NCBI GenBank assembly: GCA_021108415.1
Contig: JAIOQX010000005.1
Location: 60,655 to 124,654 of the forward strand
Length of the DNA stretch: 64,000 nucleotides
Direction: 5' to 3'
Source: Acholeplasmataceae bacterium
GTDB taxonomy: Bacteria > Bacillota_I > Bacilli_A > Acholeplasmatales > Acholeplasmataceae
The position numbers and the translations under genes were made by a program. How positions within the stretch are numbered: position 1 is the stretch's first letter; each line of letters opens with the position of its first letter. This document shows positions 52,528 to 62,032 of this stretch, piece by piece. The notes beneath the pieces are model-generated. The model did not search any database, was not told where the DNA came from, and saw only the letters and a program-made list of their open reading frames with translations.

Positions 52528-53826
52528 ATGGTAAAAATAATTGGTGCAGGACTTGCAGGCGTTGAAGCCGCATATTATCTTGCAAATAAAGGTATAAAAG
52601 TTAAACTATATGAAATGAGACCTAAAAAAATGACTCCGGCACATCAGTCTGGTCGTTTTGCAGAACTTGTATGTTCTAACTCGTTAAGATCAAATGATAT
52701 TGCAAATGCAGTGGGTTTATTAAAACGTGAGATGCAAAGTTTTAATTCTTTAATTATGGAAGCTGCATATTATGCACAAGTTCCAGCAGGTTCAAGTCTT
52801 GCTGTTGATCGTGAAATGTTTTCTAGTTATATTGAAGATAAAATTAAAAATCATGAAAACATAGAAGTTATTTTAGATGAAGTTAAAGATATTGATATCG
52901 ATACGTATACAATTATTGCTGCAGGACCTCTTGCAAGTGATGATCTTTTTGAATCTATAAGTAAATTGTTAGATCAAGAGCATTTGCATTTTTTTGATGC
53001 GATTGCGCCAATCATTGATTTTGATTCTATAAATATGGATGTTGCATATTTAAAATCCAGATATGATAAAGGTGAAGCAGCTTATATTAATTGTCCAATG
53101 AGTGAAAAAGAATATGATCGATTTTATGATGCATTGATATCTGCTGATACAGTTGAACAAAAAGATTTTGAGAAAAATGTTTTTGAAGGGTGTATGCCAG
53201 CAGAAGTTATGGCTTCCCGTGGGAAACAAACGCTATTATTCGGACCGCTAAAACCAGTAGGTTTAGGTTTAGAGGGTAGAGATAAACCACATGCTGTGGT
53301 TCAACTTAGACAAGATGATTATCAAAAAACAATGTATAACATCGTAGGTTTTCAAACACATTTAACTTGGCCGGAACAAAAGAAAGTCATTCAATTGATT
53401 CCAGGATTGGAACAAGCAAAGATTGTTAGATATGGTGTCATGCATAGAAATACTTATATAGAAAGTCCAAAAGTATTAAATTCAAGTTTTCAAGCAAAAG
53501 CTTATCCAAAACTATTTTTTGCAGGACAAATCTCAGGTGTTGAAGGTTATGTTGAATCTGCAGCTTCAGGTTTAAATGCTGCAATACAACTAGTATCTTT
53601 ATTGACAAATGATAAACTTTGTCCACTTCCTGTGCATACCATGATGGGTGCAATGGCACATTATATTTCATCATATAATAGATCATTTGTTCCAATGAAT
53701 GCAAATCTAGGATTATTTCAAGAATTAGGATTTAAACATAAGAAAAAAGAAAGAAAAATGTTATATGCACAAAGAGCATTAGATGCACTTAAAGCTTTTA
53801 AGGAGGAAAACGTTTGGAGTATTTAG
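52528..53826 (+). CDS. trmFO: tRNA (uracil-54) methyltransferase TrmFO, folate dependent
   Basis: 432 residues. The ATG at 52528 follows GGTGATG and gives the usual start VKIIGAGLAGVEAAYYLA (FAD site). QSGRFAELVCSNSLRSND, the cysteine-containing signature, and GRDKPHAVVQLRQDD follow. It forms ribothymidine in tRNA with methylenetetrahydrofolate, linking it to the folate transporter just upstream. TATAAT at 52507-52512 is the likely -10. It overlaps xerC. Confidence 0.97.
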   Translation: MVKIIGAGLAGVEAAYYLANKGIKVKLYEMRPKKMTPAHQSGRFAELVCSNSLRSNDIANAVGLLKREMQSFNSLIMEAAYYAQVPAGSSLAVDREMFSSYIEDKIKNHENIEVILDEVKDIDIDTYTIIAAGPLASDDLFESISKLLDQEHLHFFDAIAPIIDFDSINMDVAYLKSRYDKGEAAYINCPMSEKEYDRFYDALISADTVEQKDFEKNVFEGCMPAEVMASRGKQTLLFGPLKPVGLGLEGRDKPHAVVQLRQDDYQKTMYNIVGFQTHLTWPEQKKVIQLIPGLEQAKIVRYGVMHRNTYIESPKVLNSSFQAKAYPKLFFAGQISGVEGYVESAASGLNAAIQLVSLLTNDKLCPLPVHTMMGAMAHYISSYNRSFVPMNANLGLFQELGFKHKKKERKMLYAQRALDALKAFKEENVWSI

Positions 53827-54722
53827 AAGATTTTTTGAATTATATGACCATTCAAAAACATTACTCTACACATACTGTAAAAGGATATCAAAAAGATATT
53901 CTTGATTTTCATGCGTTTATTACTTCTGAAGAACTTGCTGCTGACTTACTTGATGCGACAAGAGAAAGACTTGCTAGACATTTTATTTCTCATTTAGATG
54001 AGAAGGATTTAAGCAAAAAAACAATTTCAAGAAAAATTTCTGCATTAAGGACATTTTATGATTATTTAATGAAAAATAATTTAATTGATGTCAATATTTT
54101 TTCTTCTATACAAGCACCAAAGATACCAAAAAAATTGCCATCAATTTTAAATGATGATGAGATGCAGATGATTTTTGAATCCATAGATAAATCTACACCA
54201 CTTGGTTATCGAAATTATTTATTGCTAGATTTGTTATTTAGTGCAGGATTAAGAGCATCAGAACTTGTTGATATAACCATCAAAGATATTAATTTATCCC
54301 AAGAACAAATATTAATACATGGTAAAGGTTCAAAAGATAGATATATACCTCTTCATCAACATTTAATCAAAGATATGAGACACTATCTTACCTACATTAG
54401 ACCTGTTTTATTGGCTAAAGGTAATGATACACACACTTTATATGTTTTTATAAATTACAAAGGTGGGCATTTAACAGTTAGAGGACTACAACTTATTTTA
54501 AAAAGTATTATAAAAAAATCAGGTGAAACATTTAAAATTCACCCGCATATGATTAGACATGCTTTTGCAACTACATTGTTAAATCATGGCGCGGATTTAA
54601 GAGTTGTTCAAGAATTACTTGGACATGAACATTTAAAATCAACTCAAATTTATACACACGTCTCAAGTGAGACGATCAAAGAAAAATATAAAGATATGCA
54701 CCCAAGGATGATAAAAAAATGA
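53814..54722 (+). CDS. xerC: Tyrosine recombinase XerC
   Basis: 302 residues from a TTG 7 bases after AAGGAGG. An N-terminal SAM-like domain (YLEDFLNYMTIQKHYSTHTVKG) precedes the catalytic domain with Arg in GLRASELVDI, Lys in GKGSKDRYIPL, HMIRHAFATTLLNHG and LGHEHLKSTQIYTHV with the nucleophile Tyr. It resolves chromosome dimers at dif. The trmFO-xerC order matches Bacillus trmFO-codV, so it is the housekeeping enzyme, not a phage integrase. Confidence 0.93.
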   Translation: MEYLEDFLNYMTIQKHYSTHTVKGYQKDILDFHAFITSEELAADLLDATRERLARHFISHLDEKDLSKKTISRKISALRTFYDYLMKNNLIDVNIFSSIQAPKIPKKLPSILNDDEMQMIFESIDKSTPLGYRNYLLLDLLFSAGLRASELVDITIKDINLSQEQILIHGKGSKDRYIPLHQHLIKDMRHYLTYIRPVLLAKGNDTHTLYVFINYKGGHLTVRGLQLILKSIIKKSGETFKIHPHMIRHAFATTLLNHGADLRVVQELLGHEHLKSTQIYTHVSSETIKEKYKDMHPRMIKK

Positions 54723-55243
54723 AATCATTAGGACCTATTATAATTGAAGAAGGTATTGTTCAAAAACCAGATAAATTTAGAACAACCGTTAGAGCTGTGA
54801 TCATTGATGATGATCATCAAGTTTTGATGGTCTATTCTAAATTATATGATGATTATACATTTCCCGGTGGTGGTTTAAAAGAAGATGAAGATAAGATTAA
54901 AGCTTTAAAAAGAGAGTTAAGAGAAGAGTTAGGAGCAAGAAAAATAACGATTTTACAAAACCTAGGGAGTATTGAAGAAGTCAAATATGGTTTATTTGAT
55001 AAAAGTAGTATTTATTTACAAACATCTATTTACTATGTTGTAAAAATTGAATCAACTGGCAAACAAAAATTAGAATATAGAGAAAAGATGCATGGCATTA
55101 AGCCTACATGGAAGCATATTGATTTTGTTATTGAACATAACAAAAGAGTCATGTACGATGAAAATCATCAAGCGTATGGGTTAAAAACAGTTTTAGTACG
55201 CGAACAAATTGTATTAGAAAAAATAAAGGAGTTAAATTTATGA
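54719..55243 (+). CDS. NUDIX hydrolase
   Basis: 174 residues. The NUDIX box is visible: GGGLKEDEDKIKALKRELREELGA split as GG.., Glu-rich helix REL.EELG (about 57-80). The substrate is unknown; position between xerC and dut suggests nucleotide-pool clean-up. It overlaps both neighbours by four bases. Confidence 0.88.
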   Translation: MKSLGPIIIEEGIVQKPDKFRTTVRAVIIDDDHQVLMVYSKLYDDYTFPGGGLKEDEDKIKALKRELREELGARKITILQNLGSIEEVKYGLFDKSSIYLQTSIYYVVKIESTGKQKLEYREKMHGIKPTWKHIDFVIEHNKRVMYDENHQAYGLKTVLVREQIVLEKIKELNL

Positions 55244-55689
55244 GAAAATTCGAGATTACAAAAGCATATAAAGATTACGATATCTTAGTTCCAAGACGTG
55301 CGACAGCACACAGTGCAGGATATGATCTTGCGAGTGTTGAAGATGTTATCATAAAACCAGGAGAAATTAAAATGGTTCCAACTGGATTAAAAGCACTTAT
55401 TCCATTTAATGAAGTTCTATTAATTTATCCAAGATCTTCTCTAGGGTTAAAAAAAGGACTGATGATGAGTAATGGAGTAGGAGTGATTGATGCAGATTAT
55501 TATAACAATGAGCATAATGAAGGGCATATTATGATCCCTTTATATAATTTTTCAAATAAAGATGCATCCATAAAAAGTGGAGAAAGAGTCGCTCAAGGTG
55601 TGTTTGTAAACTTCCAAAAAACAATAGATGATGACCCTAATCATGAGCAAAGATTGGGTGGATTTGGAAGTAGCGACAAAAAAGAATAA
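55240..55689 (+). CDS. dut: dUTP diphosphatase
   Basis: 149 residues, trimeric type. PRRATAHSAGYDLAS, YPRSSLGLKKG, GVGVIDADYYNNE and the C-terminal RLGGFGSS are motifs 1 to 5. It removes dUTP, complementing uracil glycosylase in the same region. A few residues longer than usual around EHNEGHIM. Confidence 0.93.
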   Translation: MRKFEITKAYKDYDILVPRRATAHSAGYDLASVEDVIIKPGEIKMVPTGLKALIPFNEVLLIYPRSSLGLKKGLMMSNGVGVIDADYYNNEHNEGHIMIPLYNFSNKDASIKSGERVAQGVFVNFQKTIDDDPNHEQRLGGFGSSDKKE

Positions 55690-55705
55690 AAAAACATGCT
55701 TTAAC

Positions 55706-55734
55706 TTGAAAAATCAAGACAAATATGATATATT
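55706..55734 (+). promoter_or_regulatory. rpsB promoter
   Basis: TTGAAA (55706-55711), 17-base spacer, extended -10 TGATATATT (hexamer 55729-55734). Confidence 0.6.
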
Positions 55735-55740
55735 TATTAA

Positions 55741-55851
55741 GGCTATTAAAATACACATGTATGATGTTTAACGCTCAAGTGCCTAAAATGATTTAGGTGG
55801 GATGTTTTAAAGTCATGCAGAGGAAAAAAACAAAAATGGAGGAATAATTTT
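55741..55851 (+). promoter_or_regulatory. rpsB leader, possibly autoregulatory
   Basis: A leader of ~110 nt. CCTAAA (55782-55787) pairs with TTTAGG (55792-55797), and TGTATGA near 55759 could pair with TCATGCA near 55814. The structure suggests control by S2, but no known family was matched. Confidence 0.35.
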
Positions 55852-56922
55852 ATGGCAGTAGTTTCAATGAAACAATTATTAGAATCTGGTGTTCACTTCG
55901 GACATGCGACACGTCGCTGGAATCCTAAAATGGCACCATACATCTTTACGTCTAGAAATGGTATCTATATCATCGACTTAAAGAGAACAGCTGTTGAGAT
56001 CGAAATTGCATACAAAGCAATGTTTGATATCGTCGCAGATGGTGGTAAAGTATTATTTATTGGTACGAAAAAGCAAGCTCAAGAATCAGTAAAAGAAGAA
56101 GCTAAACGTACAGGTCAATTTTATGTTGACCAAAGATGGTTAGGTGGAACATTAACTAACTTTAAAACGATACGTCGTCGGATTAAGAGATTACACGATC
56201 TTTATAAAATGGAAGAAGATGGTGTATTTGACAAATTACATAAAAAAGAAGTCCTAACACTTAAAAACGAACGTACTAAGTTGGAAAAATTCTTAGGTGG
56301 TATCAAAGATATGAAGAAAGTTCCAGAAGCAATCTTCATCGTTGATCCTAGAAAAGAAAGAAATGCAATCTTAGAAGCACGTAAATTAGGTATCAAAGTG
56401 TTTGGTATCGTAGATACAAACTGTGATCCTGATGATGTAGATTACATCATTCCAGCAAATGATGACGCAATCCGCGCAGTAAAACTTATTGCTTGGGTTA
56501 TGGGTAATGCAATTGTTGAAGCACAAGGTGGAGCAGTTGAAAAGTTTGAAGAAGAAACAGTTCAAGAAGCATCAAGAAGAGACCGTGAAGAAACACCACG
56601 TCAACAAGCACCTAGAAAACCAAGAACTGAATACAAACCTAGACCTCGTCAAGATGCTAAACCAGCATATAAGAGTGAAGCTAAACCAGCTGCAGTTAAA
56701 CCTGAAGTAAAACCAGTTGTTAAAGCTGAAGCTAAACCAGCTGAAGCTAAACCTGTAAAAGAAGCTAAACCAGTTGCTGCTAAACCAGAACCAGTTAAAG
56801 CTGAAAACAATGAATCTTTAGAGTCAATGACTGTTGCTCAATTACGTTCACTATGTAAAGAGAGAAATATTACCGGTTATTCAACCCTTAAAAAAGCAGA
56901 ACTTATTGATGTACTAAAATAA
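55852..56922 (+). CDS. rpsB: 30S ribosomal protein S2 with long C-terminal extension
   Basis: 356 residues; S2 is normally ~240-260. The core is standard: [55 protein letters not shown] and [21 protein letters not shown] (in part). After ~225 comes an Arg-rich stretch, then KPA/KPE repeats of low complexity (about 255-315). The final ~37 residues are like a SAP/Rho-N helix-extended-helix motif ([20 protein letters not shown], then [11 protein letters not shown]). The tail could hold nucleic acid near the 30S mRNA exit; that is inference. TGGAGGAA precedes the ATG. Confidence 0.95.
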   Translation: MAVVSMKQLLESGVHFGHATRRWNPKMAPYIFTSRNGIYIIDLKRTAVEIEIAYKAMFDIVADGGKVLFIGTKKQAQESVKEEAKRTGQFYVDQRWLGGTLTNFKTIRRRIKRLHDLYKMEEDGVFDKLHKKEVLTLKNERTKLEKFLGGIKDMKKVPEAIFIVDPRKERNAILEARKLGIKVFGIVDTNCDPDDVDYIIPANDDAIRAVKLIAWVMGNAIVEAQGGAVEKFEEETVQEASRRDREETPRQQAPRKPRTEYKPRPRQDAKPAYKSEAKPAAVKPEVKPVVKAEAKPAEAKPVKEAKPVAAKPEPVKAENNESLESMTVAQLRSLCKERNITGYSTLKKAELIDVLK

Positions 56923-56925
56923 TGC

Positions 56926-56954
56926 GATAAGGGGATTATATCCCCTTATTTTTT
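56926..56954 (+). terminator. Terminator between rpsB and tsf
   Basis: ATAAGGGGA (56927-56935) pairs with TCCCCTTAT (56941-56949), T tract. tsf therefore needs read-through or a promoter in 56955-57016. Confidence 0.88.
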
Positions 56955-57016
56955 ATAAATAAATTAAAAATAAAAAAACTAAAAAATAATATTGAAATAT
57001 CAAGGAGGATTTAAAT

Positions 57017-57892
57017 ATGGCTGTAACAGCACAAATGGTAAAAGAATTAAGACAAAGAACAGGCGCTGGCATGTTAGATTGTAAAAAAGCGTTAGAAAAA
57101 AATGATGGTGACATCGAAAAATCTATAGACTTTTTAAGAGAAAAAGGAATGGCTTCAGCTGCTAAAAAAGCAGGAAGAATCGCTGCAGAAGGATTATGTA
57201 ATGTAGTTGTTGAAGGTAACGAAGCTGTCATATATGAATTAAATTCAGAAACTGATTTCGTTTCTAAAAATAAACAATTTTTAGACTTAATTGAAAATGT
57301 AGGTTCTGTATTACTTGCATCAAAAGCAACAAATACTGAACAAGCTTTAGCGGTAGAATCAAATGGTAAAACTGTAGAAACATTATTGATGGATGCTACA
57401 GCTACTATTGGTGAAAAATTATCACTTCGTCGCGTTTCAAGAGTAGTTAAAGAAGATGCACAACAATTTGGTTCATATTTACATATGGGTGGAAGAATTG
57501 CTGTATTAGCTGTTTTAGAAAATAAAGATGAAGAAGTTGCTAAGGATATGGCAATGCATGTTGCTGCACAAAACCCTAAGTACTTAAATAGAAAAGAAGT
57601 TGATCAAGAAACTCTTGAACATGAAAAACACATTTTAACTCAACAAGCATTATTAGAAGGTAAACCTGCTGATATCGTTGAAAAAATGGTTGTTGGACGT
57701 TTAAATAAGTATTTAAAAGATATTTGTTTAGTTGACCAACCATTTGTAAAAGATCCTGATCAAACAGTTAATCAATATTTAAAAACAAATAAAAACAACG
57801 TTCTATCTTTTGTAAGATTAGAAGTTGGCGAAGGCATTGAAAAGAAAGAAGAAGATTTCGCAGCAGAAGTCGCAGCACAAATCCGTAAATAA
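57017..57892 (+). CDS. tsf: Elongation factor Ts
   Basis: 291 residues, nucleotide exchange factor for EF-Tu. The start [19 protein letters not shown] is diagnostic, then the core with [20 protein letters not shown] and a dimerisation part with [18 protein letters not shown] is the ribosome site. Confidence 0.97.
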   Translation: MAVTAQMVKELRQRTGAGMLDCKKALEKNDGDIEKSIDFLREKGMASAAKKAGRIAAEGLCNVVVEGNEAVIYELNSETDFVSKNKQFLDLIENVGSVLLASKATNTEQALAVESNGKTVETLLMDATATIGEKLSLRRVSRVVKEDAQQFGSYLHMGGRIAVLAVLENKDEEVAKDMAMHVAAQNPKYLNRKEVDQETLEHEKHILTQQALLEGKPADIVEKMVVGRLNKYLKDICLVDQPFVKDPDQTVNQYLKTNKNNVLSFVRLEVGEGIEKKEEDFAAEVAAQIRK

Positions 57893-57915
57893 ATTATATA
57901 AAGGGGTGTGGCACA

Positions 57916-58629
57916 ATGTACCAAAGAGTAATCTTAAAGATTAGTGGAGAAGCTTTAAAAGGTGATGGAACCTATGGTATTCATCCGATAACTGTAAAAA
58001 ACATTGCTACAGAAATTAAAGAGATCTATAAATTAGGTGTACAAGTGGGCATTGTTGTCGGTGCTGGCAACCTATGGCGCGGAAAAACTGGTGAAGAGCT
58101 AGGAATGGACCGTGCACAAGCAGATTACATGGGAATGCTAGGTACTATTATGAACGGTCTTGCATTGCAAGATGCTTTAGAAACATTAGAAGTTCCAACA
58201 AGAGTTATGACAGTATTACCTGTAAGTGCAGTTGCTGAACCTTATATAAGAAGAAAAGCAATGAGACATTTTGAAAAGGGAAGAGTATTAATCTTTTCTG
58301 GTGGTACTGGTTCACCATTCTTTTCAACTGATACTGCAGCAGCTTTAAGAGCAGCAGAATTAAATGCAGATATCATCTTAATGGCTAAAAATGGGATTGA
58401 AGGCGTTTATGATAGAGACCCAAAAATATTTAGTGAAGCGAAAATGTTTAATCAAATTTCACAACGTGAAGTTTTAAAACAAAAACTACAAGTTATGGAT
58501 CAAACAGCTGCATCGATGTGCAGTGAAAATAAAATTGATATGCTTGTGTTCAATATGAATAAGCCTGGTAATATGAAAAAAGCCGTCTTGCAAGAAAGTA
58601 TTGGAACACTTGTAAAATGGGAGGATTAA
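57916..58629 (+). CDS. pyrH: UMP kinase
   Basis: 237 residues. [47 protein letters not shown] and GVYDRDPK mark the bacterial amino-acid-kinase-type UMP kinase. It phosphorylates UMP to UDP and sits between tsf and frr as usual. Confidence 0.97.
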   Translation: MYQRVILKISGEALKGDGTYGIHPITVKNIATEIKEIYKLGVQVGIVVGAGNLWRGKTGEELGMDRAQADYMGMLGTIMNGLALQDALETLEVPTRVMTVLPVSAVAEPYIRRKAMRHFEKGRVLIFSGGTGSPFFSTDTAAALRAAELNADIILMAKNGIEGVYDRDPKIFSEAKMFNQISQREVLKQKLQVMDQTAASMCSENKIDMLVFNMNKPGNMKKAVLQESIGTLVKWED

Positions 58630-58632
58630 AAC

Positions 58633-59190
58633 ATGAATCACGAACAAGCTGATATGGTATTAATGGAAACAGAAGAACATATGGAAAAATCTTTACATGT
58701 TTTAATTAAGGATTTTGCTCAAGTTAGAACGGGTAGAGCTAATCCTGCATTATTAGATCATGTAACAGTTGATTATTATGGAGCACCAAGTCCAATTAGA
58801 CAAATTTCAAATGTTTCTATTGTCGAAGGTACACAATTATATATTAAACCTTTTGATAAATCACAACTAAAGACAATTGAAACTGCTATTTACGCATCAG
58901 ATCTAGGGCTTAACCCAATTAATGATGGTGTTGGTATAAGATTGATATTACCTCAACCAACAGAAGAACGTAGACGTGAATTAGTTAAAGATGTTGATAA
59001 ACTTGCAGAACATGCAAAAGTTAGCATGAGAAACATCCGACGTGACGGTAATGATCACATCAAAAAACTTAGTCTACCTGAAGATGATGAAAAAGGTTAT
59101 TTAGTTGATGTTCAAGATTTAACTGATACTTATGTAAAAAAAGTAGAAGAAGAATTAAAAATCAAAACAAACGAATTAATGAAAATATAA
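58633..59190 (+). CDS. frr: Ribosome recycling factor
   Basis: 185 residues. FAQVRTGRANPALLDHVTVDYYGA split by loop, NPINDGVGIRLILPQPTEERR and KVSMRNIRRDGND are conserved. It frees ribosomes after termination. It starts three bases after pyrH and ends at a TTCG-tetraloop terminator. Confidence 0.97.
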   Translation: MNHEQADMVLMETEEHMEKSLHVLIKDFAQVRTGRANPALLDHVTVDYYGAPSPIRQISNVSIVEGTQLYIKPFDKSQLKTIETAIYASDLGLNPINDGVGIRLILPQPTEERRRELVKDVDKLAEHAKVSMRNIRRDGNDHIKKLSLPEDDEKGYLVDVQDLTDTYVKKVEEELKIKTNELMKI

Positions 59191-59210
59191 AGGCTTCGGC
59201 CTTTTTATTT
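59189..59210 (+). terminator. frr terminator
   Basis: AAGGC, TTCG tetraloop, GCCTT and T-rich tract. Confidence 0.85.
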
Positions 59211-59218
59211 TGAGTATG

Positions 59219-59264
59219 TGAAAATGTTTAAAACATTTCATTTATTACATAAATGGGTTATAAT
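59219..59264 (+). promoter_or_regulatory. uppS-cdsA-dxr-rseP promoter region with inverted repeat
   Basis: TATAAT at 59259-59264. A near-perfect inverted repeat of TGAAAATGTTT and AAAACATTTCA (59219-59240) covers the expected -35 region and could be an operator. The regulator is unknown. Confidence 0.45.
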
Positions 59265-59283
59265 AAATAAAGGTGATAGATAG

Positions 59284-59958
59284 ATGGATATAAAAAATGT
59301 GCCAAATCACGTTGCGATTATATTAGATGGCAATGGTAGATGGGCAAAAAAAAGAGGACAACCAAGATCATATGGTCATTATATGGGTGGTAGAAACTTA
59401 TTTAAAGTCGCATCATATGCTAAGCAATTAGGGATAAGTAAGTTATCTGTATATGCTTTTAGTACTGAAAATTGGAAAAGACCACAAGAAGAAGTCGATT
59501 ATTTAATGACTAAACCTATAGAGTTGTATTATAAAAATATAGATAAATTTAATGAAATAGATTACAAAATTATCTTTTCAGGTAGAAAAGATCGATTTAG
59601 TGAAGCTTTATTAAAAGTGATGCATGAGATTGAAAATAAGACAAAAGCATTTAAAGGCTTTGTTTTAAATGTGTGTGTTGATTATGGAAGCTATGATGAA
59701 ATCATTACTGCAGTTAATCAATTAGACAAACCAATTACAATAGAAAAATTAGAATCCAAACTTTTTGTTAAAGAACCAGTTGATCTTTTAATAAGAACCA
59801 GTGGTGAGATGAGAATTTCAAATTTCTTATTATGGCAAATTGCATATGCTGAATTCTATTTCACACATGTACATTGGCCATCGTTTGACAAAAAACAATT
59901 GATAAAAGCGATTAAGTCTTATCAAAAAAGACAGCGTCGTTTTGGAGGCTTGAAATGA
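59284..59958 (+). CDS. uppS: Undecaprenyl (polyprenyl) diphosphate synthase
   Basis: 224 residues, cis-prenyltransferase. ILDGNGRWAKKRGQPRSYGH holds the catalytic Asp, VYAFSTENWKRPQEEV the second conserved block, and LIRTSGEMRISNFLLWQIAYAE the third. In a wall-less organism the C55 carrier is not needed for peptidoglycan but could serve glycolipid or surface polysaccharide synthesis. It overlaps cdsA by four bases. Confidence 0.95.
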   Translation: MDIKNVPNHVAIILDGNGRWAKKRGQPRSYGHYMGGRNLFKVASYAKQLGISKLSVYAFSTENWKRPQEEVDYLMTKPIELYYKNIDKFNEIDYKIIFSGRKDRFSEALLKVMHEIENKTKAFKGFVLNVCVDYGSYDEIITAVNQLDKPITIEKLESKLFVKEPVDLLIRTSGEMRISNFLLWQIAYAEFYFTHVHWPSFDKKQLIKAIKSYQKRQRRFGGLK

Positions 59959-60896
59959 AAAAAAGAATGATAACTGGAGCAATACTAGCATTAATACTCA
60001 TACCAACTGTCAGCTTTGAGATGTTTTTAGCTGTCTTTCAAGTTTTAATGATTGCATTTGTAGTCATCGCATCTACAGAAATGATTAGAATGTATGAAAC
60101 CGAAAAGAAATTTCAAATTTTACCTAAAGTAGGTATTGTTATATTAACTTTAGGAACTTTCTTTAGTGTTGCAGGAGTCATGGGTAATCTTGAACATAAC
60201 CCTTTAGAAGCTAATGGTCTATTAAGTGTTACGATTCCATTGATTACATTGATTTTATTTAGTTTTCTAGTTTTATTTAAAGACTTTAATGGTCTTGATG
60301 TAGGTAAAGCTTTGACGATTATTAACTATGTAGGACTTGGTGCAGCATCTATTGTTATTTTAAGATTTTTAGGGGTAAGATTTATTGTATATCTTCTTTT
60401 GATTACCTCAGCAACTGATATATTTGCATATTTATTTGGTGTGAAATTCGGAAAACATAAATTGGCACCACATATTAGTCCTAAAAAATCATGGGAAGGT
60501 GCTATTGCAGGTACAGTGTTTGCGACTATTATAGCAGCATCATTTGCTTTATTTTATGGACAATTCTTTCAAGTAGGAACTGTTTTAGGTGATTTTTTAA
60601 ACTCTGGTGGACAAATGACTTTATTAGATAATTTCTCATCACTTGGAGAGAGAACACCTGTTTGGGTTCAAGGATTAATCATTGTTCCTATAACAATGAT
60701 TGCAAGCATTTTTGCACAAATTGGAGATTTAGTCGCATCAAGATTAAAACGCACATATAATATTAAAGATTTCGGAAATATCCTGCCAGGACATGGTGGA
60801 CTATTAGATAGGTTTGATTCAGTTTTATTTGTTGCATTATTTTTAACATCAATTTTCTTACTTATTTATAAGTTGTTTCCAGCTGTCATCCTATGA
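59955..60896 (+). CDS. cdsA: Phosphatidate cytidylyltransferase
   Basis: 313 residues, about eight membrane helices. The signature near the C-terminus, ASRLKRTYNIKDFGNILPGH then GGLLDRFDS, is complete. It makes CDP-diacylglycerol for phospholipids. A hydrophilic loop at about 200-230 is longer than in many homologues. It overlaps dxr by four bases. Confidence 0.95.
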   Translation: MKKRMITGAILALILIPTVSFEMFLAVFQVLMIAFVVIASTEMIRMYETEKKFQILPKVGIVILTLGTFFSVAGVMGNLEHNPLEANGLLSVTIPLITLILFSFLVLFKDFNGLDVGKALTIINYVGLGAASIVILRFLGVRFIVYLLLITSATDIFAYLFGVKFGKHKLAPHISPKKSWEGAIAGTVFATIIAASFALFYGQFFQVGTVLGDFLNSGGQMTLLDNFSSLGERTPVWVQGLIIVPITMIASIFAQIGDLVASRLKRTYNIKDFGNILPGHGGLLDRFDSVLFVALFLTSIFLLIYKLFPAVIL

Positions 60897-62029
60897 AAAA
60901 TCTTTATCTATTAGGATCAACTGGATCAATAGGTATGCAAAGTTTAGACGTTATCAAACAACATATGGATCAATTTTTGCTTATTGGGTGCTCTCTTGGA
61001 TCTGATGACTCAAAAAATGAATATATTTTAAATACATTTAAACCAGAAATTGCTTGTCTAAGATTTGAAAAACAATTAAAATATTACCAAGAAAAATATC
61101 CAATGATTCAATTTGTAGTTGGAGATCAAGGTTTAATTGAAATTTCTCAATATTCTAAAAGTGGTTTGCTTATCAATGCATTATCAGGATCAACTGGATT
61201 AATGCCAACCATAGAAGCGATTAAATCTGGTAAAGATATTGCATTAGCTAATAAAGAAACTTTAGTGATGGCTGGCGATATTGTTAAAAAGTACTTAAAA
61301 GAATATCAAGTTAAGTTGTTTCCAATTGATAGCGAACACAGTGCACTATGGCAAACCATAGATCATGAAGATAAGAGACACATTAAAAAAATGGTGATTA
61401 CAGCTAGTGGCGGATCTTTTAGAGATTTAACAAGAGACCAATTAAAAGATGTAACTAAAAAAGATGCGCTTTGTCATCCCAATTGGGAGATGGGTGCTAA
61501 AATAACAATTGATAGTGCAACTATGATGAATAAAGGATTAGAAGTTATAGAAGCACATCATTTATTTGACCTTGATTATGATTTCATTGAAACTATACTT
61601 CATAATCAATCTGTAGTTCATGGACTCACTTATTTTATAGATGGAACCATTAAAGCATCATTGAGTGTATCTGATATGAGAATTCCAATTGCACACGCAC
61701 TGTTTTATCCAGATAGAGTATTATATGACCAAGAGTTAGAATTATCAGATTTGTCATTTAAAAAAATGGATTTTGATAGATTTCCATTATTAAAACTTAG
61801 TTATAAAGTTGGACGACAAGGTGGCATCATGCCTACAGTTATGAATGCAGCTAATGAAGCTGCAGTCAAATTATTTCTAGATGATCAAATAAGTTTTATT
61901 AATATAGAAAATATAGTGATTTCTTATGTAGAAAACTTTAAAAATATTTTAAATCCTACATTAAAAGAGATTATAGATATAAATCAAAACATACAAGATG
62001 AGATTTTAAGAAAGTATGAGAAGAGGTAG
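60893..62029 (+). CDS. dxr: 1-deoxy-D-xylulose 5-phosphate reductoisomerase
   Basis: 378 residues, second step of the MEP isoprenoid pathway. LLGSTGSIGMQSLDVI binds NADPH, ALANKETLVMAG, PIDSEHSALWQ with metal ligands, and TMMNKGLEVIEAHHLF are present. The gene shows that isoprenoids are made by MEP rather than mevalonate, consistent with carotenoid-producing Acholeplasma. Confidence 0.96.
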   Translation: MKNLYLLGSTGSIGMQSLDVIKQHMDQFLLIGCSLGSDDSKNEYILNTFKPEIACLRFEKQLKYYQEKYPMIQFVVGDQGLIEISQYSKSGLLINALSGSTGLMPTIEAIKSGKDIALANKETLVMAGDIVKKYLKEYQVKLFPIDSEHSALWQTIDHEDKRHIKKMVITASGGSFRDLTRDQLKDVTKKDALCHPNWEMGAKITIDSATMMNKGLEVIEAHHLFDLDYDFIETILHNQSVVHGLTYFIDGTIKASLSVSDMRIPIAHALFYPDRVLYDQELELSDLSFKKMDFDRFPLLKLSYKVGRQGGIMPTVMNAANEAAVKLFLDDQISFINIENIVISYVENFKNILNPTLKEIIDINQNIQDEILRKYEKR

Positions 62030-62032
62030 TTT

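Noticed and set aside
53803..53816. GGAAAACGTTTGGA resembles a cre site
   Set aside because: It lies inside the end of trmFO and forms the ribosome-site/start region of xerC; the outer bases do not fit the consensus.
53814..54722. Tyrosine recombinase as sign of a prophage or integrative element
   Set aside because: Gene order trmFO-xerC is the chromosomal housekeeping arrangement and no phage or att sequence is seen. No insertion sequence was found anywhere in the window.
56640..56810. Repetitive AAACCAGC/GCTAAACC DNA as a possible CRISPR or repeat element
   Set aside because: It is the coding of the KPA/KPE tail of S2: in frame, irregular, without spacers.
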